64,000 bases of DNA from Streptomyces roseirectus (GTDB lineage Bacteria > Actinomycetota > Actinomycetes > Streptomycetales > Streptomycetaceae), in contig NZ_CP060828.1 of assembly GCF_014489635.1 (NCBI RefSeq), positions 1,302,001-1,366,000 on the forward strand, written 5' to 3'. How positions within the stretch are numbered: the first letter of the stretch is position 1; the number at the start of each line of letters is the position of its first letter. Below, piece by piece: positions 45,292-53,994 of this stretch. The notes beneath the pieces are model-generated. The model was not told the DNA's origin. It made no database searches and saw nothing but the letters and a program-made list of their open reading frames with translations. The position numbers and the translations under genes are program-made.

Positions 45292-46298
45292 GCGGCCCGG
45301 CGGCCGTCGTGTGCGGGCTCGGCACCTGGGTGCCCCCGTACGCGCTGACCAACGAGGAGCTGTCGGCGCTCGTCGACACGTCCGACGCGTGGATCCGCAG
45401 CCGCACCGGCATCGGCCGGCGGCACATCGCGGACGCGGCGACGGCGACCAGCGACCTCGCCGTCGAGGCGGGTGGCCGGGCCCTGAAGTCGGCCCGCGCG
45501 CACGCCGGTCCGGGGGTGGACGCGGTCGTCGTGGCGACGACCACCCCCGACCGGCCCTGTCCGGCGACCGCCCCGCTGGTCGCGGCCCGGCTGGGGCTCG
45601 GCACGGTGGCTGCGTTCGACGTGGCGGCCGTGTGCACCGGCTTCCTGTACGGGCTCGCCGCCGGCGCGGGACTCATCGCCGCGGGCACCGCAGGGCGCGT
45701 CCTGGTGATCGGCGCCGAGACGTTCTCCCGCATCCTCGACCCCGCCGACCGGGCCGGGCGGGCGATCTTCGGCGACGGCGCCGGGGCGGTGGTGCTGCGC
45801 GCCGGTGAGGCGGCCGAGCCCGGCGCGCTGGGCTCCTTCGACCTGGGCAGCGACGGCACCGGCAGCGATCTGATCGCCGTGCGCACCGGCGGCTCGCGGC
45901 AGCCGTACCCGGCGGCCGGGCAGGCGGCGGACCCGTACTTCCGGATGAACGGCAAGGCCGTCTTCCGGGGCGCCGTCGAGCGGATGACCGCGTCCTCGCG
46001 CCGGGTGCTGGCCCGCACCGGCTGGGCCGGGCAGCGGCCCGACCTGGTCGTCGCGCACCAGGCCAACCTGCGGATCCTGCACGCCGTCGCCGACCGGCTG
46101 GGGGTCGCGCGCGCGGACTGCTACGTCAACCTCGACCGGGTCGGCAACACCGCCGCCGCGTCCCTCCCGCTCGCCCTGGGCGACGCCGGGCGCGACGGCG
46201 TCCTGAACGCGGGCCACCGGGTGCTGCTGACCGCCTTCGGCGGCGGCCTCACCTGGGGCGCCTGCACCGTGACCTGGCCGGACATCGAACCGGCCTGA
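45288..46298 (+). CDS. Beta-ketoacyl-ACP synthase III (FabH-like)
   Basis: This is a 336-residue ketoacyl-ACP synthase III. The triad is Cys116 in 'AAVCTGFLYG', His in 'VVAHQANLRI' and Asn in 'DRVGNTAAASL'. It starts the acyl chain from an acyl-CoA and malonyl-ACP. It is separate from the genome's housekeeping fatty-acid locus and next to its own ACP and KAS II, showing a dedicated chain-building system. GTG start at 45288, coupled to the desaturase stop. Confidence 0.93.
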   Translation: MSGPAAVVCGLGTWVPPYALTNEELSALVDTSDAWIRSRTGIGRRHIADAATATSDLAVEAGGRALKSARAHAGPGVDAVVVATTTPDRPCPATAPLVAARLGLGTVAAFDVAAVCTGFLYGLAAGAGLIAAGTAGRVLVIGAETFSRILDPADRAGRAIFGDGAGAVVLRAGEAAEPGALGSFDLGSDGTGSDLIAVRTGGSRQPYPAAGQAADPYFRMNGKAVFRGAVERMTASSRRVLARTGWAGQRPDLVVAHQANLRILHAVADRLGVARADCYVNLDRVGNTAAASLPLALGDAGRDGVLNAGHRVLLTAFGGGLTWGACTVTWPDIEPA

Positions 46299-46340
46299 AC
46301 CCGAACCCACGCATCACCACGACCGACAGGAGTTCCCGTC

Positions 46341-46580
46341 ATGAGCGACGTCTACCACCGCATGGTCCGCCTGCTGCAGACCGGCTTCGGCCTGGAGCCC
46401 GACGAGATCAGCCCCGACCAGACCTTCGACGACCTGGAGCTGGACTCGCTGGCCATGGTCGAACTCTCCCTGGCCGCGCAGGAGGAGTTCGGGGTGCCGG
46501 TCGACGACGAGGACATCAGCCCGCAGGACACCGTCTCGCGCGCGGCGGAGGTCATCGAGGCGAAGGGCGTGACCGTCTGA
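46341..46580 (+). CDS. Acyl carrier protein
   Basis: This is a 79-residue acidic acyl carrier protein. The phosphopantetheine attachment Ser36 is in 'LELDSLAMVEL'. It carries the growing chain for the neighbouring KAS III and KAS II. The ATG at 46341 has AGGAG upstream, and its stop overlaps the KAS II start (TGATG). Confidence 0.94.
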   Translation: MSDVYHRMVRLLQTGFGLEPDEISPDQTFDDLELDSLAMVELSLAAQEEFGVPVDDEDISPQDTVSRAAEVIEAKGVTV

Positions 46581-47815
46581 TGGCGGCTGCCGCCCGCTTC
46601 GACGCGGCCGTCACCGGCGTCGGGATGGTGAGCTGCGCCGGGATCGGCGTCCCGGCGTCCTGGGCCCGGATCCGGGAGGGCCGGGGCACGGCGGCGGGGC
46701 CGGTCCCCGCCCTCGACGGCACCCCCGCCGACTTCGGCTGCGCCGTGCCCGGCTTCGACCCGGCCGCCGCGGTCGGCCGGCGCCGGGCCTGGCGCCTGGA
46801 CCGGTGCGGTCAGCTCGCGCTCGCCGCCGCGGCGGAGGCGGTCGCGGACGCCGGTCTCGACCCGGCCGGCTGGGACGGCGCCCGGGTCGGCGTCGTCCTC
46901 GGCAACGGCATCGGGGGCGCCGCCACCTGGGAGAAGCAGCACGACGTCCTGCGCGACGCCGGGCCGCTCAAGGTGTCGCCGCTGCTCATCCCGATGCTGT
47001 CGGTCAACATGTCGGCCGGGTACCTGGCCATGGAGTACGGGGCGCGCGGCCCCAACTTCGTGACCGCCACCGCCTGCGCCTCCGGGACCACGGCCATCGG
47101 CATGGCCCGCGAGCTGCTGCGGACCGGACGGTGCGACGTCGTGCTGACCGGCGGCACCGAGGCGCCCCTCGTGCCGTCGATCGTCTCCGGCTTCAGCCAG
47201 ATGGGCGCGCTCTCCAAACGCCGCGCCGACCCGGCCGCGGCCTCCCGGCCCTTCGACGCGGACCGCGACGGCTTCGTCCCTGCGGAGGGCGCCGCCGTCC
47301 TCGTCCTCGAACGCGCCGAGCACGCGCGGGCCCGGGGTGCCCGGATCAGGGCCCTGGTCAGCGGGTACGGGGCGTCCGCCGACGCGCACCACGCGACGGC
47401 GCCCGATCCGCGGGGCGCGGGCGCCGAACTCGCCGTGCGCGCGGCCCTGTCGGACGCGGGCGTCACCGGCGCGGACGTCGGCCACGTCAACGCGCACGGC
47501 ACCGCCACACCGCTCAACGACGTGTCCGAGGCGCGGCTGATCCGCCGGGCCGTCGGGCCGCATCCGGCGGTAACCTCCACCAAGGGCGTGGTCGGTCACG
47601 CGCTCGGCGCCGCGGGGGCGATCGAGGCCGTGGCCACGGTCCTCACCGTCGAGGAGGGCCACGTCCCGCCCACCGCGAACCTGGACAGCCTGGATCCGGA
47701 GGTCGAGCTGGACGTGGTGGCCAAGACGGGCCGTGACCTGGCGGTCGAGGTCGCGGTGAGCAATTCCTTCGGGTTCGGCGGCCAGAACGCCGTCCTCGTG
47801 TTCAGCAGGGCCTGA
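46580..47815 (+). CDS. Beta-ketoacyl-ACP synthase II (FabF-like)
   Basis: This is a 411-residue condensing enzyme. The Cys-His-His set is Cys166 in 'TACASGTTA', His in 'NAHGTATPLND' and His in 'KGVVGHALGAAG'. It elongates the acyl chain on the pathway ACP. It is not a polyketide KS-alpha pair: there is no chain-length factor beside it. This supports a short fatty-acid-type chain. Confidence 0.93.
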   Translation: MAAAARFDAAVTGVGMVSCAGIGVPASWARIREGRGTAAGPVPALDGTPADFGCAVPGFDPAAAVGRRRAWRLDRCGQLALAAAAEAVADAGLDPAGWDGARVGVVLGNGIGGAATWEKQHDVLRDAGPLKVSPLLIPMLSVNMSAGYLAMEYGARGPNFVTATACASGTTAIGMARELLRTGRCDVVLTGGTEAPLVPSIVSGFSQMGALSKRRADPAAASRPFDADRDGFVPAEGAAVLVLERAEHARARGARIRALVSGYGASADAHHATAPDPRGAGAELAVRAALSDAGVTGADVGHVNAHGTATPLNDVSEARLIRRAVGPHPAVTSTKGVVGHALGAAGAIEAVATVLTVEEGHVPPTANLDSLDPEVELDVVAKTGRDLAVEVAVSNSFGFGGQNAVLVFSRA

Positions 47816-47835
47816 CGACGGAGGGGAGCCGGGGC

Positions 47836-48318
47836 GTGGGCGGGGAACGCAGGTGGCGGGTCGAGGAGAGCGTGCTGGTGCGGGCCACGCCCGAGCGGGC
47901 CTACCGGGCGATCAGCGACGTACGGAGGATGGGCGCGTTCTCGCCCGAGTGCGTCGGGGTCTGGGTGCGCCGGCGCGGGCCCGTCACCCTCGGCACCCGG
48001 TTCACCGGCTTCAACCGCAAGGGGCCCTGGCTCTGGTTCACCGACTGCCGCGTCGTGCGCGCCGACCCCGCCCGCGACTTCGCCTTCCGCGTCACCAGCT
48101 TCGGCCTGCCGATCGCCCTGTGGGGCTACCGCTTCACGCCCGAGCAGGACGGCACCCTGGTCACCGAGTACTGGGAAGACCTCCGCACCGGCCGCAAGGG
48201 CCGGCCCGCCGAACTCCTCGGCTTCTTCACGGGCACCAGGCCGGAGGTACGGCACCGGGTGAACGCGGAGGGGATGCGGGCGACGCTGGGGAGGCTGAAG
48301 GCGGAGCTGGAGGGGTGA
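47836..48318 (+). CDS. SRPBCC family protein (2)
   Basis: This is a 160-residue helix-grip protein ('RWRVEESVLVRATPERAYRAISDVRRMGAFSPECVG'). It is a second and distinct START-fold protein in the operon, about 20 bp after KAS II and the last gene of the main operon. It might bind or process the alkyl intermediate. A hairpin terminator follows. Confidence 0.8.
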   Translation: MGGERRWRVEESVLVRATPERAYRAISDVRRMGAFSPECVGVWVRRRGPVTLGTRFTGFNRKGPWLWFTDCRVVRADPARDFAFRVTSFGLPIALWGYRFTPEQDGTLVTEYWEDLRTGRKGRPAELLGFFTGTRPEVRHRVNAEGMRATLGRLKAELEG

Positions 48319-48379
48319 GGGCCGCTTCGGGGGCGGTTTCGCAGGAGTGCGGGGCGCTGTGCAGGCAGGTCAGGTGGAC

Positions 48380-48410
48380 GGGCCGGTCGTTCCTGGTGGA
48401 CGGCCGGCCC
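48380..48410. terminator. Terminator between convergent operons
   Basis: GGGCCGG at 48380-48386 pairs with CCGGCCC at 48404-48410. It lies between the end of the 12-gene operon and the convergent SGNH gene, so it could end both transcripts. Confidence 0.5.
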
Positions 48411-48419
48411 GCCCTCTGC

Positions 48420-49163
48420 TCAGCTCCCCGGTGAGCCGCCCAGTGTCCGGACGACGGCCGCCGCCGTCAGCGCGTGGCCCCGGCTGTTCAGCCGCCAGGG
48501 GTGCGCGCTCCACGGGTCGGTGCCGGACGCGTCCGGGTACGTGCGCGCGTACGCGTCCGCGTAGGCGGCCAGGTCGACCTGGACGCAGCCGTGCCGCAGG
48601 GTCACCGCCTCGACCCGTTCGGCCAGCAGGCGCCGGCGGGCGCGCAGGACGGCGTGCCGCTGCGCCGGGACCCGGGCGGAGCGCGTCAGGTCGAACGGCG
48701 TGATCACGACGACCGTCCGGCAGCCCGCGCCGCGCAGCGCGGCCAGGATCCTGCTCAACTCCAGCTCCAGGGCGTCCGGTTCGAAGGACCGCGCCCTCGA
48801 CTCCGGCCCGCCGCAGGCCAGGAGCGCCAGGTCGGCGCCGAACCCGAGGGCGTCCGCGAGCTGGCAGGACCGCACCTCGGACAGCGACAGCTCCCGCCTC
48901 GCCCGCAGTTGAAGGCACGCGGCTCCCGCGTCCCCCTCCCGCAGCGCCCCGGCCACCCGGTCGCTCCACGCGGTCCGCGCGTACCCCGGCACGACGGCCA
49001 TCCCGGCGGAGTCGGCCACGCTGTCCCCCAGCACGACGGCCCGCCGCCATCCGGCACCGGCCAGCAGCACGCCGGCTTCTCCGGGGGCCAGGCAGCGGGG
49101 GTCGGTGTGTTCGTCCGGCATCGGGCGCACCCCCCTTGTCGGTCGGAGCCCCTGTGTCGTCAT
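48420..49163 (-). CDS. SGNH/GDSL-type hydrolase
   Basis: This is a 247-residue SGNH-fold hydrolase. Block I has Ser48 in 'VVLGDSVADS', block III the 'LACGGPES' and block V the Asp and His of 'TDPWSAHPWRLNSRGH'. It would hydrolyse an ester or amide. I start at the ATG at 49163 because its ATGA overlaps the PrpD stop; an ATG at 49121 is also possible. It is the last gene of the MFS-PrpD-SGNH operon. It could release or modify the product. Confidence 0.8.
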   Translation of the reverse strand: MTTQGLRPTRGVRPMPDEHTDPRCLAPGEAGVLLAGAGWRRAVVLGDSVADSAGMAVVPGYARTAWSDRVAGALREGDAGAACLQLRARRELSLSEVRSCQLADALGFGADLALLACGGPESRARSFEPDALELELSRILAALRGAGCRTVVVITPFDLTRSARVPAQRHAVLRARRRLLAERVEAVTLRHGCVQVDLAAYADAYARTYPDASGTDPWSAHPWRLNSRGHALTAAAVVRTLGGSPGS

Positions 49164-51505
49164 GACTCCCGGGGCAGCCGGCGGATACGTGCCGTGTGGC
49201 CGGGGAGGTGTTCCTCGGCGCGCATCCGGACGATCTCTCCCCACGGCACGGACCCGCTGAACACCTCCTCGCCCTTCTCGCCGACGAGGCGTACGGCGAC
49301 CGGGGTGGAGTGCCGCTCCTGGGGCGTGCGGGCGAGCAGGCCGACGAACTCGGCGGCGTTGCGGCGGACCAGGTCGACGAGGACGTCGTGGTCGGCGCGG
49401 GACGTCAGCTCCTCGATCGCCTTCGGGTCCATCGCGGGGCCGTTGTCCAGCCGGGGCGCGGTACCGGCGAGGATCTGCCGTGCCGTGGTGGCCAACAGGC
49501 GGTCGCTGAGGGCGATGTGGGCGAGGGCCCGGTCGATGCCGGGTTCGGCCGGCGAGGGCTCGCCCGGTGCGGTCTCGGCCGATGCGGGCTCGGCCGGCGA
49601 GGACTTGGACGGTTCGGCCTCGGCCAGTGCGGGCTCGACCAACGAGGGCTCGCCCAGTGCGGTCTCGGCCGATGCGGGCTCGGCCGGCGAGGACTTGGAC
49701 GGTTCGGCCTCGGCCGGTGCGGGTTCGGCCGGCCGGCTGTCGCGCGCGGCGGCGATGAGGGCCGCGTAGGCGTCCTCCAGGGGGGCGGTGTCCATGACGG
49801 GGCCTTTCCGGGCGGCTCGGGTGTCTCGCGCGGCTGCGGTGTCTCGGGCAGCCGGTGCGACCGCGGTGGCTGGGGTGACTGCGGTGCCTGGGATGCCTGG
49901 GGTGTCGTCCCCGGCGCCATGAGCGGCACGGGCGTCGGGCGCGGCGAGGGCGAGTTCCAGCAGGTGCCGGACCTCCCCGGGACCCAGCTGTTCGAGCCGG
50001 TCCACCAGATCGGCGGCGTACGGATCACCGCCGCACGCGAGGAACTTGGCGCGCGCGAGCGCCAGATGACCGGCCCCGTCCACGCCCCCCGCACCCCCCG
50101 CCGCCCCCACCGCGCCCCGCCTCTCCGCGCACACCTCACGCCCGTCCCGCAGCCGTACGGTCACCCGGGCGCCGAGTTCCTTGGTGGCCCACCGGAAATC
50201 GGCCTCCGGCTCCAGCCGGTCCGGCGGCAGACTGTCGGCGGCCCGCGCGTCGACAGCCCGTACCCACGCCTCGGCCCGCTCCCCCGCGCGCCGCAGCGCC
50301 TGCCCGAGCGGGGCGGTGGCGAGCAGAGCCCGGCGGCTGAACTCCGGGGCGTGCTCGGTGCGCACGCGTGCGGCCAGGGCCCAGCGGTCGGGCCGGTCGA
50401 CCGCCGGAGGCGCGAGGTCGGCGGGGAGCAGGGAGCCGGTGAGGAGGGCGGTGGCGACGTTGTAGGGGAGGGAGAAGTTGAGGGCGGCCACGCTGGAGCC
50501 GGGACCGATGCGGTGCCGGCGCGCGATGCGGTCGAGTCCGGCGGTGAAGATCGACCCCTCGACGACGACCTCGTCGATGTCCTCCACCCCGGCCCCCGCG
50601 AGCGCGTGGTGCAGTTCGGCCGCGCAGTCGACGGCGGCGCTGGTGTAGGCGCTGCCCGGGTGGACCTTGTAGGAGAAGGTCTCCGTGTGCCAGAGGGTGC
50701 CGAACCCGGCCAGCGCCTCTTCGGGCAGGGGGAGGTCGGCGAACCGGCTGAGGAACCCCTCCGGGTGTTCGAGGACGTCCTCGGGTCCGGTGAGTCCGCA
50801 CCGGGCCCCGTCGCAGGCGCTCAGTCCGATCAGCACCGGCGCCGCCGCGACCAGCAGTTTCGCGTCCGTGCTGAAGAACCCGCGCGAGAGGGTCCAGGTC
50901 GGTACGGAGAACGCCATGGCGAGCGCGTGCGTCCAGGTGCCGGCGTCCGCGTCCTCGGCGCGCAGCCGGCCGGCGACGGCGCCCGCGAGGTGGGTGTGGC
51001 CCGCCGTCTGGCCCCGGAAGGGGCCCAGTGTCGCGGCGGCGGTGATCCGGGCGGCGGTCTCGTTGGCGGCGAGGACGGACGTCAGCAGGCGCCGTCCGTC
51101 GAGGCCGAGGGGCCCGGCGTGGGCGAGCGGGACGTTGACCGTGGAGTGCGACAGGTGTCCGGCGTACGCGGTGTCGTCGAAGTCCAGGCAGACGGTCGCC
51201 GTGCACAGGGACCGCGCGGCGTGCTGCGGGTCGTCCTGGAGCGGGCCGCCGTAGGCCCGGACGATGCGGGCGCCGAGGGGGTGCGCGTATCCGGCGCGGG
51301 CGGCGCCGAGCTGGCTGAGGAGCTGGCTCTTGAGGTGGCCGACGACCCGCTCGGGGGCGTCGTCGAGGTCGAGCCGGGCGGCCCAGCGGGCGAGGCGACG
51401 CAGGATGCCGGGGTCGGCGGGCTGCGGCTCGGGCGCGCCAGGGTCGGTGGGCCGAGGCTCGGGCGCGCCGGGTCCGGTGGGCTGCGGCTCGGGTGTGCCG
51501 GGCAT
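49160..51505 (-). CDS. MmgE/PrpD family protein with repeat linker and extra C-terminal domain
   Basis: This is a 781-residue protein. After an N-terminal run of ten-residue PGAPEPQPTD repeats, residues about 35-500 form a MmgE/PrpD fold (2-methylcitrate-dehydratase type: 'SKLLVAAAPVLIGLSACDG', 'VVVEGSIFTAGLDRI', 'LNFSLPYNVATALLTG'). A long low-complexity linker with two 30-residue repeats follows, then a unique C-terminal domain (about 660-781). In valanimycin, the PrpD homolog VlmK with the kinase VlmJ dehydrates the azoxy hydrate; this is the likely parallel. ATGA overlaps with both neighbours. An internal ATG at 49795 with GGAAAGG upstream could yield a separate 211-residue protein. Confidence 0.8.
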   Translation of the reverse strand: MPGTPEPQPTGPGAPEPRPTDPGAPEPQPADPGILRRLARWAARLDLDDAPERVVGHLKSQLLSQLGAARAGYAHPLGARIVRAYGGPLQDDPQHAARSLCTATVCLDFDDTAYAGHLSHSTVNVPLAHAGPLGLDGRRLLTSVLAANETAARITAAATLGPFRGQTAGHTHLAGAVAGRLRAEDADAGTWTHALAMAFSVPTWTLSRGFFSTDAKLLVAAAPVLIGLSACDGARCGLTGPEDVLEHPEGFLSRFADLPLPEEALAGFGTLWHTETFSYKVHPGSAYTSAAVDCAAELHHALAGAGVEDIDEVVVEGSIFTAGLDRIARRHRIGPGSSVAALNFSLPYNVATALLTGSLLPADLAPPAVDRPDRWALAARVRTEHAPEFSRRALLATAPLGQALRRAGERAEAWVRAVDARAADSLPPDRLEPEADFRWATKELGARVTVRLRDGREVCAERRGAVGAAGGAGGVDGAGHLALARAKFLACGGDPYAADLVDRLEQLGPGEVRHLLELALAAPDARAAHGAGDDTPGIPGTAVTPATAVAPAARDTAAARDTRAARKGPVMDTAPLEDAYAALIAAARDSRPAEPAPAEAEPSKSSPAEPASAETALGEPSLVEPALAEAEPSKSSPAEPASAETAPGEPSPAEPGIDRALAHIALSDRLLATTARQILAGTAPRLDNGPAMDPKAIEELTSRADHDVLVDLVRRNAAEFVGLLARTPQERHSTPVAVRLVGEKGEEVFSGSVPWGEIVRMRAEEHLPGHTARIRRLPRES
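49561..49740 (-). repeat. Two 90-bp tandem repeats in the PrpD gene
   Basis: Positions 49561-49650 and 49651-49740 are near-identical 90-bp units. They encode two copies of a 30-residue Ala/Glu/Pro/Ser linker and keep the frame. They probably vary in copy number between strains. Confidence 0.85.
51421..51505 (-). repeat. 30-bp repeats at the PrpD N-terminus
   Basis: Three copies of a 30-bp unit (51421-51450, 51451-51480 and a partial 51481-51505) encode the PGAPEPQPTD-like start of the PrpD protein. They are in frame and give a flexible leader. Confidence 0.8.
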
Positions 51506-53082
51506 CAGGAGCGCTGTCCCGCGGTGTCCGCCGGGACGCTGTCCGGGCCGGCGGCGGGTTCGGCGGCGGGCCCCGTGCCCTTGAGGAAGACCAGCGCGCA
51601 CAGGCCGCCGAGGAGGGCGCCCGCGCCGGCGATCTGGAAGGCGAGGTCCATGCCCTGGACGTAGACCGGGCCGACCGCGTCCAGCACCGTGCCCCGGACG
51701 TCCGGCGGGAGGGCGGCGGCGCGGGACAGGTCGCCGTCGCCGAGGAGTTCGACGGCCTTGGCCTGTGCCTGGGCGGGGAGGCCGGTGCGGGCGAGCGCGT
51801 CGGGCATGCCGTCGCGCAGGTGCCGCAGGAGCAGGGCGCCGGCGAGGGCGACGCCGAAGACGGTGCCGACCTGGCGGAAGGTGTTGGAGACGCCGGAGGC
51901 GGTGCCGGCCTGCTCGTTCGGCACGGAGCCGAGGAGGGCGACGGTGGCGGGCGCGCCGGTGAAGGAGACGCCGACGCCGAGGAGGATCAGCGACCACCAG
52001 TAGCCGCCGAAGCCGGAGCCGGCCTCCAGCGCCGTGAGCCCGACGAGGCCGCCCGCGCTGAACAGGGAGCCGATGAAGATCGGCAGCCGTGGCCCGGCCT
52101 TCGCCGCGACCACGCTCGCGGCGAACGAGGCGATCATGATCGGCACGGTGAGCGCGAGGAACCGGACGCCGGTCTCGACGGAGCTGAGCCCGTTGACGCT
52201 CTGGAGGTACAGCGTGAACAGGAAGATCACCGCGAACAGGCCGAACAGGCTGAGGAAGTTGACGATCCCGGCGACGACCACGATCGGGCTGCGGAAGAAG
52301 CCCATCGGCAGCATCGGGTCGGGCCGGCGCAGCTCCCACAGCACGAACAGCAGCAGCGTCACGGCCGACGCGGCGAACGCCCCGAGGATCACGCCGGACG
52401 TCCAGCCCTCGCCGTTGCCCTCGATCAGGCCGTACGCCAGGGCCGCGATCGCCGTGATGAACAGCAGTTGCCCGAGCGGGTCGAGCCGGCGCCCGCGCGC
52501 GGAGCGGTTCTCGGTGAGGAGCCGGGCGAGGACGAGGGTGGCGACGACGCCGACGGGGGCGTTGACCCAGAAGATGCTCTGCCAGCCGTAGTGGTCGACG
52601 AGGAACCCGCCGAGGACGGGGCCGGTGGACAGCGCGATGCCGCCGACGCCGGCCCAGACACCGATCGCCTTGGCGCGGGCGGCGGGGTCGGCGTAGGCGG
52701 CGGAGACCAGGGCGAGCGAGACCGGGATCATGACGGAGCCGCAGATGCCCTGGAGGGTGCGGCCGACGAGCAGCACCCCGATCGAGCCGGACAGCGCGCA
52801 CAGCACGGAGGTGAGGGTGAAGCCGACCAGGCCCGCGAGGAAGATCTTCTTGCGGCCGAGGATGTCGCCCAGGGTGCCGGCGGTCAGCAGCAGGCAGGCG
52901 AAGGTCAGCGTGTAGGCGTCGATGATCCACTGGAGCTGTGTGATGTCCGTGGAGAGGTCTTCCTGGATGTCGGGCAGCGCCACGTTCACGATCGTGGCGT
53001 CGAGGTAGACCATGAACACGCCGAAGCACAGGAAGGCGAGCAGGAGCCCCTTCCGCTGGTTCGGTGCGGTGGTGTCGCTCAT
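51505..53082 (-). CDS. MFS exporter (DHA2, 14-TM type)
   Basis: This is a 525-residue major facilitator of the DHA2 family. The N-terminal 'FLCFGVFMVYLDATIVNVALPDI' and 'GDILGRKKIFLAGLVGFTL' loop motif are diagnostic; about 14 hydrophobic helices are present. It would expel the cluster product, conferring self-resistance, as VlmF does for valanimycin. It is divergent from the TetR gene, with two operators between. The start is ATG at 53082 and its stop overlaps PrpD (ATGA). Confidence 0.9.
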   Translation of the reverse strand: MSDTTAPNQRKGLLLAFLCFGVFMVYLDATIVNVALPDIQEDLSTDITQLQWIIDAYTLTFACLLLTAGTLGDILGRKKIFLAGLVGFTLTSVLCALSGSIGVLLVGRTLQGICGSVMIPVSLALVSAAYADPAARAKAIGVWAGVGGIALSTGPVLGGFLVDHYGWQSIFWVNAPVGVVATLVLARLLTENRSARGRRLDPLGQLLFITAIAALAYGLIEGNGEGWTSGVILGAFAASAVTLLLFVLWELRRPDPMLPMGFFRSPIVVVAGIVNFLSLFGLFAVIFLFTLYLQSVNGLSSVETGVRFLALTVPIMIASFAASVVAAKAGPRLPIFIGSLFSAGGLVGLTALEAGSGFGGYWWSLILLGVGVSFTGAPATVALLGSVPNEQAGTASGVSNTFRQVGTVFGVALAGALLLRHLRDGMPDALARTGLPAQAQAKAVELLGDGDLSRAAALPPDVRGTVLDAVGPVYVQGMDLAFQIAGAGALLGGLCALVFLKGTGPAAEPAAGPDSVPADTAGQRS

Positions 53083-53162
53083 CGGGATTCCCTCGTGTCA
53101 GAGGTCGCGGGCAGGTCCCGGGGACGCCGGGGCGGAGCGGAGCCGGTGCGCCTCAACGCTAA

Positions 53163-53179
53163 TGACCGACGGTCAGTCA
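53163..53179. promoter_or_regulatory. TetR operator, distal copy
   Basis: TGACCGACGGTCAGTCA is an almost perfect 17-bp palindrome (TGACCGAC-G-GTCAGTCA). It is the first of two related sites between the divergent MFS and TetR genes. Confidence 0.8.
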
Positions 53180-53185
53180 GTCAAC

Positions 53186-53202
53186 TGACCGACGGTCGGT
53201 CA
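53186..53202. promoter_or_regulatory. TetR operator, proximal copy
   Basis: TGACCGACGGTCGGTCA is a perfect palindrome (TGACCGAC-G-GTCGGTCA), 60 bp before the tetR start and 104 bp before the MFS start. TetR probably represses both until the product or an intermediate is bound. Confidence 0.85.
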
Positions 53203-53261
53203 GGTAGATTGGGAGGGATCCCCGGCACCTCGCGGCGGGTCCACGGACAGGAGACGCGCCC

Positions 53262-53897
53262 ATGGCAACGGCAGCACAGGCAGACCCCGGCAGGCCCGCG
53301 CGCCGCAAGCGCCGCACCATGAGCCCGGACGACCGCCGCGCGGCACTGCTCAAGGGCGCCACCGAGGTCTTCCGCCGCAAGGGCATCGCGGCGGCCACGG
53401 TCGCCGAACTGGCCGAGGCGGGCGAGGTCGCCAAGGGCACCTTCTACCTCTACTTCGACTCCAAGGACCACCTGCTCGGCGCGCTGTGGGAGGAGTACGT
53501 CGACGGGTTCCTGCGCGACACCCGCGCCATGCTCGACGAGGGCGGCGCCTGGTGGCCGAGCCTGGACCGGCTGATCCGCAGCATGATCGAGCACGCCGTG
53601 CGCAACGCCGACCTGCACCGCCTCGTCTACCGCTCCGCCAACGCCAAGGCGCTGGAGCTGTGCCACGCCTCCAACCAGCGCGTCGTGGACCTGATGAGCG
53701 ACTTCGTCGCGCGCGGCACGCTGGTCGGGGCCTTCCACGCGCGCGACACGCGCCTCGCCTGCCGCATGATCTTCCACGCCGCCGACGGCCTCCTCGACGA
53801 CCTGATCAGCCTGGACGAGCCGATCGACCTCGAAGAGGTCACCGCGGCCGTACTGGAACTGGCCCACCGCGGCCTAGGCGCCCCTCACCTCGACTGA
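53262..53897 (+). CDS. TetR family regulator of the exporter operon
   Basis: This is a 211-residue TetR regulator with a basic N-terminal tail (RPARRKRRTMSPDDRR) and a helix-turn-helix at about residues 35-68 ('GIAAATVAELAEAGEVAKGTFYLYF'). The tandem operators between it and the MFS gene point to autoregulation and control of the exporter. The stop overlaps the start of the second SARP site. Confidence 0.9.
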   Translation: MATAAQADPGRPARRKRRTMSPDDRRAALLKGATEVFRRKGIAAATVAELAEAGEVAKGTFYLYFDSKDHLLGALWEEYVDGFLRDTRAMLDEGGAWWPSLDRLIRSMIEHAVRNADLHRLVYRSANAKALELCHASNQRVVDLMSDFVARGTLVGAFHARDTRLACRMIFHAADGLLDDLISLDEPIDLEEVTAAVLELAHRGLGAPHLD

Positions 53898-53933
53898 GAC
53901 AGCCGTCTCAGCGCCGTCTCAGCGGGATGTCAG
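53894..53933 (+). promoter_or_regulatory. Composite SARP-type operator, site 2 (tRNA-like RNA/kinase)
   Basis: GTCTCAG (53905-53911), GTCTCAG (53916-53922) and ATGTCAG (53927-53933) have 4-bp spacers, with an inverted CTGAGAC at 53894-53900, exactly the same layout as site 1. AAGAGT (53944-53949) lies at the same distance as the AAGATT of site 1 and is the probable -10. The predicted transcript begins just before the tRNA-like RNA at 53995. Confidence 0.8.
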
Positions 53934-53994
53934 GGGCGTGCGGAAGAGTCCGGGGTGCACCGGGAGGCGGGCACGGGTCCGCCGGCCGGGGCGA

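Noticed and set aside
49160..53029. A 1289-codon reading of the PrpD frame extended upstream
   Set aside because: The extension runs opposite-phase through the MFS gene with Arg/Pro-rich nonsense; the ATG at 51505 with coupled overlap is the true start.
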